DNA from: Elioraea thermophila (ex Habib et al. 2022)
GTDB lineage: Bacteria; Pseudomonadota; Alphaproteobacteria; Acetobacterales; Acetobacteraceae
NCBI RefSeq assembly: GCF_003336755.1
Contig: NZ_QMDI01000001.1
Span: 1-60,831 of the forward strand
Length of the DNA stretch: 60,831 nt
Reading direction: 5' to 3'
A program made the translations under genes and the position numbers. The notes beneath the pieces were generated by a model that worked only from the letters and a program-made list of their open reading frames with translations, had not been told where the DNA came from and did no database searches. This document shows positions 57,638-60,831 of this stretch, piece after piece. Each line of letters opens with the position of its first letter. Position 1 is the stretch's first letter.

Positions 57638-58431
57638 CCGAAGTGGTCAAGTAACTACCTAATATAAGAAGAATCGAGAAGAACATGGCTCGTCGCGCAC
57701 ATCAGTTATCAGACGGATTGACAGTAGGAAGATCAAGGTGCAGCACCAGCGTCGGTACCCCTTGGCCTTCGCTTGCCAACAGCGTCAGTCGCCGCCCACG
57801 TCCGCTGCGGAGGAAGTACAAAGTCGCCTTCAGCTCGCCGTTTCAGCTGCGTGAGCCAGCGGCGCGCCTCCCCGTTGCGTAGGCTGTGGTCGACCGTAAA
57901 GCTTCGCGCCGATGGCGTGGAGGAGGTTGCCGTACTCGGAGTGGGAAGTCCTCCGAAGTTGCGGGCGCGTGCGCCGCTCCCCGCCCGCTGGACGAGCATG
58001 CCTAAGAAGACCATGATGGCGCAAATGTAAAGCAAGTAGGACGGAACCAAGAGCAAAGCCTTGAGGCCTAACTGATCCTCCTTTGCATCGGCTATAATGC
58101 GGCCCCTTAGGCTTTTACGTATCTAGTTATCCAAGAAACGCAAACGCGGCCGGTGTCTCCCGGCGGGTAACGAGCCGGTTGAGGCGCGCCACTTGGCTGA
58201 CCCAAGGCAACACTGGACGGCCCTTTCTCGCGTCCACCAGACCGGGGTGAAGCCCCCACGGCGTATGAACCGTAAAGTGCTGACCGACCCTGTCGCCGCG
58301 GGAGAAGCACTCGTCAAAGTTGTATATCAACGCGGCAACGCAAAACTTATGATCGGCGAACGCGAAACATGTCGCTCCTGATTGTATGCACGGGACGGGA
58401 GAGTTTTTGGACGAGCTGAAGTCCCAGACGC
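57638..58431. other. stretch without recognisable genes
   Basis: About 800 bases with short frames on both strands, none longer than about 107 codons and none with a motif I can assign. GC is moderate and falls towards the right. Probably decayed mobile DNA, but no element could be named. Confidence 0.35.
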
Positions 58432-58659
58432 ATGCTGACCTGCTCGATTAACCATGCCCCAATGTTCCACAACGTTGTCGGGCACCTGTCAACCAAAAAA
58501 CGTCAAATCCTGCAAACCGCACTCTTTCTCTGGATGATTTTTATTACAATTATATATGCCATTCTTTGCTCCTATAAAGCTCACGCTACAGTTGTTCTAG
58601 CTAAAATGACTGATCTTATATTTTCCTTGTTGCTATCTCCTTTCCATTTTTCACCATAG
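58432..58659 (+). CDS. possible small membrane protein
   Basis: A frame of 75 codons in very AT-rich DNA. Residues about 28-47 are hydrophobic (TALFLWMIFITIIYAILCSY) and could span the membrane. There is no family resemblance and no clear ribosome-binding site, so it may be a chance frame in AT-rich sequence. Confidence 0.2.
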   Translation: MLTCSINHAPMFHNVVGHLSTKKRQILQTALFLWMIFITIIYAILCSYKAHATVVLAKMTDLIFSLLLSPFHFSP

Positions 58660-59050
58660 TCAATTTTTTATCGAAAGTCAAGATAAAATTTTTTTGATAT
58701 ATTTAGCTGTATTACATACATGCAAAGTACCAAATTGGCTCTTCAAAAACACGCAGCTACACCTTCAATTTATTCAGAATAGGCCAGGTAACTTCTTTCT
58801 TAAAGCTTTTGCCGATTTTTTACTCTTAAATTCAGAAATCAGTAAAGATCTCCTTCTTAGATTGCTTGGCCGAAATACTTCAGTAACCCACATCCCGCAA
58901 ACACAAGCTGGAAAATCGAGCTTCGCAATCATAAGCCGTCTCTTGGATTGGAAATCCTTACAATAAAACATTAAACGGCTGGGCGTCGCGTTTCGTGAAG
59001 AAATCGAAAACACGGTAGCATGCCGAATCTCGAGGCTGGCAGAGCGTGTC

Positions 59051-59536
59051 ATGGCAGAACCCGATGCAGCAATTCGTGCTACTCTTTACGACCTTCTCGG
59101 ACAAGCACAGAAACATGTAACAATATTAGCTTCCGATACGGCAATCACAGCACTATTTGTCAGTGTTTCCGCAGTGAAAATCAGCCTAATTCACCAAATC
59201 GCCTTTTTATATCTGCAGTCTCATTGCTACGGTTGTCACTCATCAGTTTGGCCGCGTGGACACTAATTGAAGCAATAAGACAAAAGACAGCTCCAGATAT
59301 CCAGGCGCGTAGAGACGCAAGCCTCCGCCGAGAGTTATTTTGTGGCGACTAAGGCTCTAACCTCCCGCCTTAACTCCGTCGTCTGCGCTTCAACAGCCCC
59401 TTTACATTTCTCGGCAGCCCCAAAAAGGTTGCCCCTCCTAAACCAAAACCCCATAGAAACAACCGTTCTTCTTTTGTTGATATCCCTCTTGGCTTCTATC
59501 ATACTCGGTGCGCAAAGGGCTGGCTCTTGGGGTTGA
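59051..59536 (+). pseudogene. broken low-GC gene for a membrane protein
   Basis: Three consecutive forward pieces read as one protein if two frameshifts are allowed. MAEPDAAIRATLYDLLGQAQKHVTILASDTAITALFVSVSAV opens it (an alternative start may lie upstream). Then after the T-run near 59202 comes LFISAVSLLRLSLISLAAWTLIEAIRQKTAPD. Near 59335 the frame returns to ATKALTSRLNSVV and ends in a hydrophobic TTVLLLLISLLASIILGA. The layout, a helix, one or two early membrane segments, a cytosolic stretch and a last membrane segment, recalls small membrane effectors of defence systems, but that is a shape-based guess. Base composition is foreign to the chromosome. Confidence 0.3.
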
Positions 59537-60690
59537 GCCGACGCGGTTGGCCGTGATTCATCGTCGGGCATGGCTTCGAGGAGGGGACCATGCGGGCGCT
59601 GATGATCCGGGAGGATGTGCCGCGAGGCGAGCTACGGCGGCTGGCCGAGACCGAGGACGACCCGCGTGTGGCGCGGCGGCTGCTGGCGATTGCCGCGGCG
59701 CTGGAGGGCATGAGCCGGGCGGCTGCGGCGCGGATTGCCGGCATGGACCGGCAGACGCTGCGGGACTGGGTGATCCGCTACAACCGCGGCGGTCCGGCCG
59801 GGCTGTCGGACCGGTGGGGCGACGGGCGGCCCTGTCGTCTGACCGAGGGCCGGCAGGCGACGCTGAAGGCGATCGTCCTGCAGGGGCCGGACCCGGAGGT
59901 GGATGGCGTCTCGACCTGGCGGCTGGTTGATCTCTGCCGGATCGTGCGGGAGCGGTTCGGCGTGACCTATAGCGAAACCGGGATGGGCCGTCTGATGCGC
60001 GCCCTCGGCCTGTCCTGGCAGACACCACGGCCGCGGCACGCCGAGACGAACCGCGCCGCCCAGGAGGCGTTCAAAAAAGAGCTTTGCCGCAGCCCTCGCG
60101 CAGATCAAGGCTGACCACCCCGAGGCCGAGCGCATCGAGGTCTGGTTCCAGGACGAGGCTCGGGTAGGCCAGAAGGGCCGTATGGTCCGCCGCTGGTTCC
60201 AGCGCGGCATGCGGCCGCGGATGGTCAAGGACCAGCGCTATCGGTCGGCCTACATCCTTGGCGCGGTCTGCCCCGGGCGCGACAGCGGCGCTGCGCTGGT
60301 GCTGACGCATGTCTCGGTCGCGGCGATGAACCTGCTGCTCGCGGAGGTCGCCTCCCAACTGCCGCCCGGCACCCACGCGGCGATGCTGACCGACAACGCG
60401 GGATGGCACACCGCGAACGATCTTCGGGTGCCGCCAAACATCACCCTCATCCACCTGCCGCCCTACTCGCCCGAACTGAACGCCATCGAGAAGGTCTGGC
60501 AGTCTCTGCGCGACCGCTACCTCTCGGGCCGGTTGTTCAGCGGCACCCAGGCCATCGTCGACGCCTGCTGCGCCGCCTGGAACAGCCTCATCGCCGAGAC
60601 CAGACGCATCCCCTCACTCACCGACTACAAGTGGGCACAACACGTCATTCCATAGTGCGTTTGGTATTAGTCGCCCGCGGATCACCACGT
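59510..60690 (+). mobile_element. IS630-type insertion sequence
   Basis: The extent is estimated from the transposase plus the short flanks, where GC changes sharply from AT-rich DNA at about 59510. I could not define convincing inverted ends; ATAC followed by GCGC near 59501 and the inverse near 60660 agree only partly. It is the best preserved mobile element of the window. Confidence 0.5.
59590..60655 (+). CDS. IS630-type transposase in two overlapping frames
   Basis: The first frame (59590-60114) has a helix-turn-helix domain, RAAAARIAGMDRQTLRDWVIRYN, and a linker region ending at AAQEAFKKE. The second (from about 60074 to 60655) supplies the DDE catalytic half: VWFQDEARVGQKG with the first Asp, MLTDNAGWHTA with the second, and LPPYSPELNAIEKVWQ with the Glu. 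The frames meet at TTCAAAAAAGAG (60070-60081), so a +1 (or -2) shift joins them. Such a run suits ribosomal frameshifting, which has been proposed for IS630 relatives, but a simple indel is equally possible. The catalytic residues are all present. Confidence 0.85.
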
Positions 60691-60831
60691 GCTTTGCCTT
60701 GGCGGGAAAGACGACGATGCAGCGATTGCCCTGCTCGAGGACGACCAACGCCGCCGCGAGCGGCTTCGTGTCGCTCCCTCTTTGCCCGCGTCGCCGGAGG
60801 GCGGGCGCGGCAGCGAGTAGCCGCTCGGGAT
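60656..60831. other. window end, unassigned
   Basis: The last 175 bases are high-GC. A minus-strand frame reads ALVVLEQGNRCIVVFPAKAKHVVI and stays open to the window edge, so a gene entering from the right is possible. I cannot identify it. Confidence 0.25.

Noticed and set aside
58107-58330. Overlapping minus-strand frames of 64-67 codons resembling an insertion-sequence N-terminus.
   Set aside because: No motif could be matched with confidence; left as unassigned.

Overview
The window is high-GC DNA (by eye near 70% G+C over most of its length) from an alphaproteobacterium, most likely a Rhodospirillales/Acetobacteraceae-type chromosome. Supporting signs are the aapJQMP amino-acid ABC operon, the ATP12 assembly factor, the gene orders ctpA / divergent polysaccharide deacetylase / rppH and glyQ-glyS-ppdK, an atpHAGDC operon without the Fo genes, and a chorismate mutase-hisC-tyrC operon diverging from metX-metW. 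The taxonomic call is an inference from gene content.

Layout. 0-2 kb: the tail of an unknown gene, ATP12, acylphosphatase and a UPF0114 membrane protein. 2-6.3 kb: aapJQMP on the minus strand. 6.4-9.2 kb: a tightly overlapping run of proA, a one-frame nadD-rsfS fusion, and rlmH. 9.3-11.8 kb: a bacterial voltage-gated sodium channel and gpmI. 11.8-14.5 kb: a broken secreted-protein gene, a cupin overlapping a Bug/TctC-type binding protein, and an orphan AbrB-like protein. 14.7-17.7 kb: ctpA, a divergent polysaccharide deacetylase and rppH. 17.7-22.2 kb: decayed IS5-, IS256-, IS481- and IS630-type elements. 22.3-27.2 kb: chorismate mutase-hisC-tyrC and metX-metW, visibly poorer in GC than the rest. 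27.2-28.7 kb: no recognisable gene. 28.7-38.2 kb: xth; a six-gene minus-strand operon of three LPS glycosyltransferases, an O-antigen ligase, asnB and a dihydroorotase; then ygfZ and an ICMT-like methyltransferase. 38.3-45.2 kb: sppA-like peptidase, small zinc-ribbon protein, glyQ, glyS and ppdK on the minus strand. 45.3-50.6 kb: DUF2076 protein, MFS permease, a DSD1-type PLP enzyme, a threonine-synthase-like lyase and an M20 deacylase. 50.7-56.7 kb: atpHAGDC and a ferritin-like protein. 56.7-60.8 kb: a second insertion-sequence graveyard with a low-GC stretch and a more intact IS630-type element.

The genes form coherent functional groups. These are amino-acid uptake (aap), proline and NAD synthesis with ribosome maintenance (proA, nadD-rsfS, rlmH), glycolysis/gluconeogenesis (gpmI, ppdK), aromatic amino acid and methionine synthesis, LPS core/O-antigen assembly, glycyl-tRNA charging, and F1 ATP synthase with its assembly factor. 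Many neighbours share 4-base ATGA/GTGA junctions, which implies translational coupling.

I found no CRISPR array, rRNA or tRNA gene, prophage or complete defence island. The observations most worth following are the nadD-rsfS fusion; a P-protein-like chorismate mutase whose dehydratase motifs appear lost; the AT-shifted core biosynthesis block between two insertion-sequence graveyards; the sodium channel; repeated 5' ends of one IS5-type element; and a decayed low-GC membrane-protein gene at 59.0-59.5 kb.
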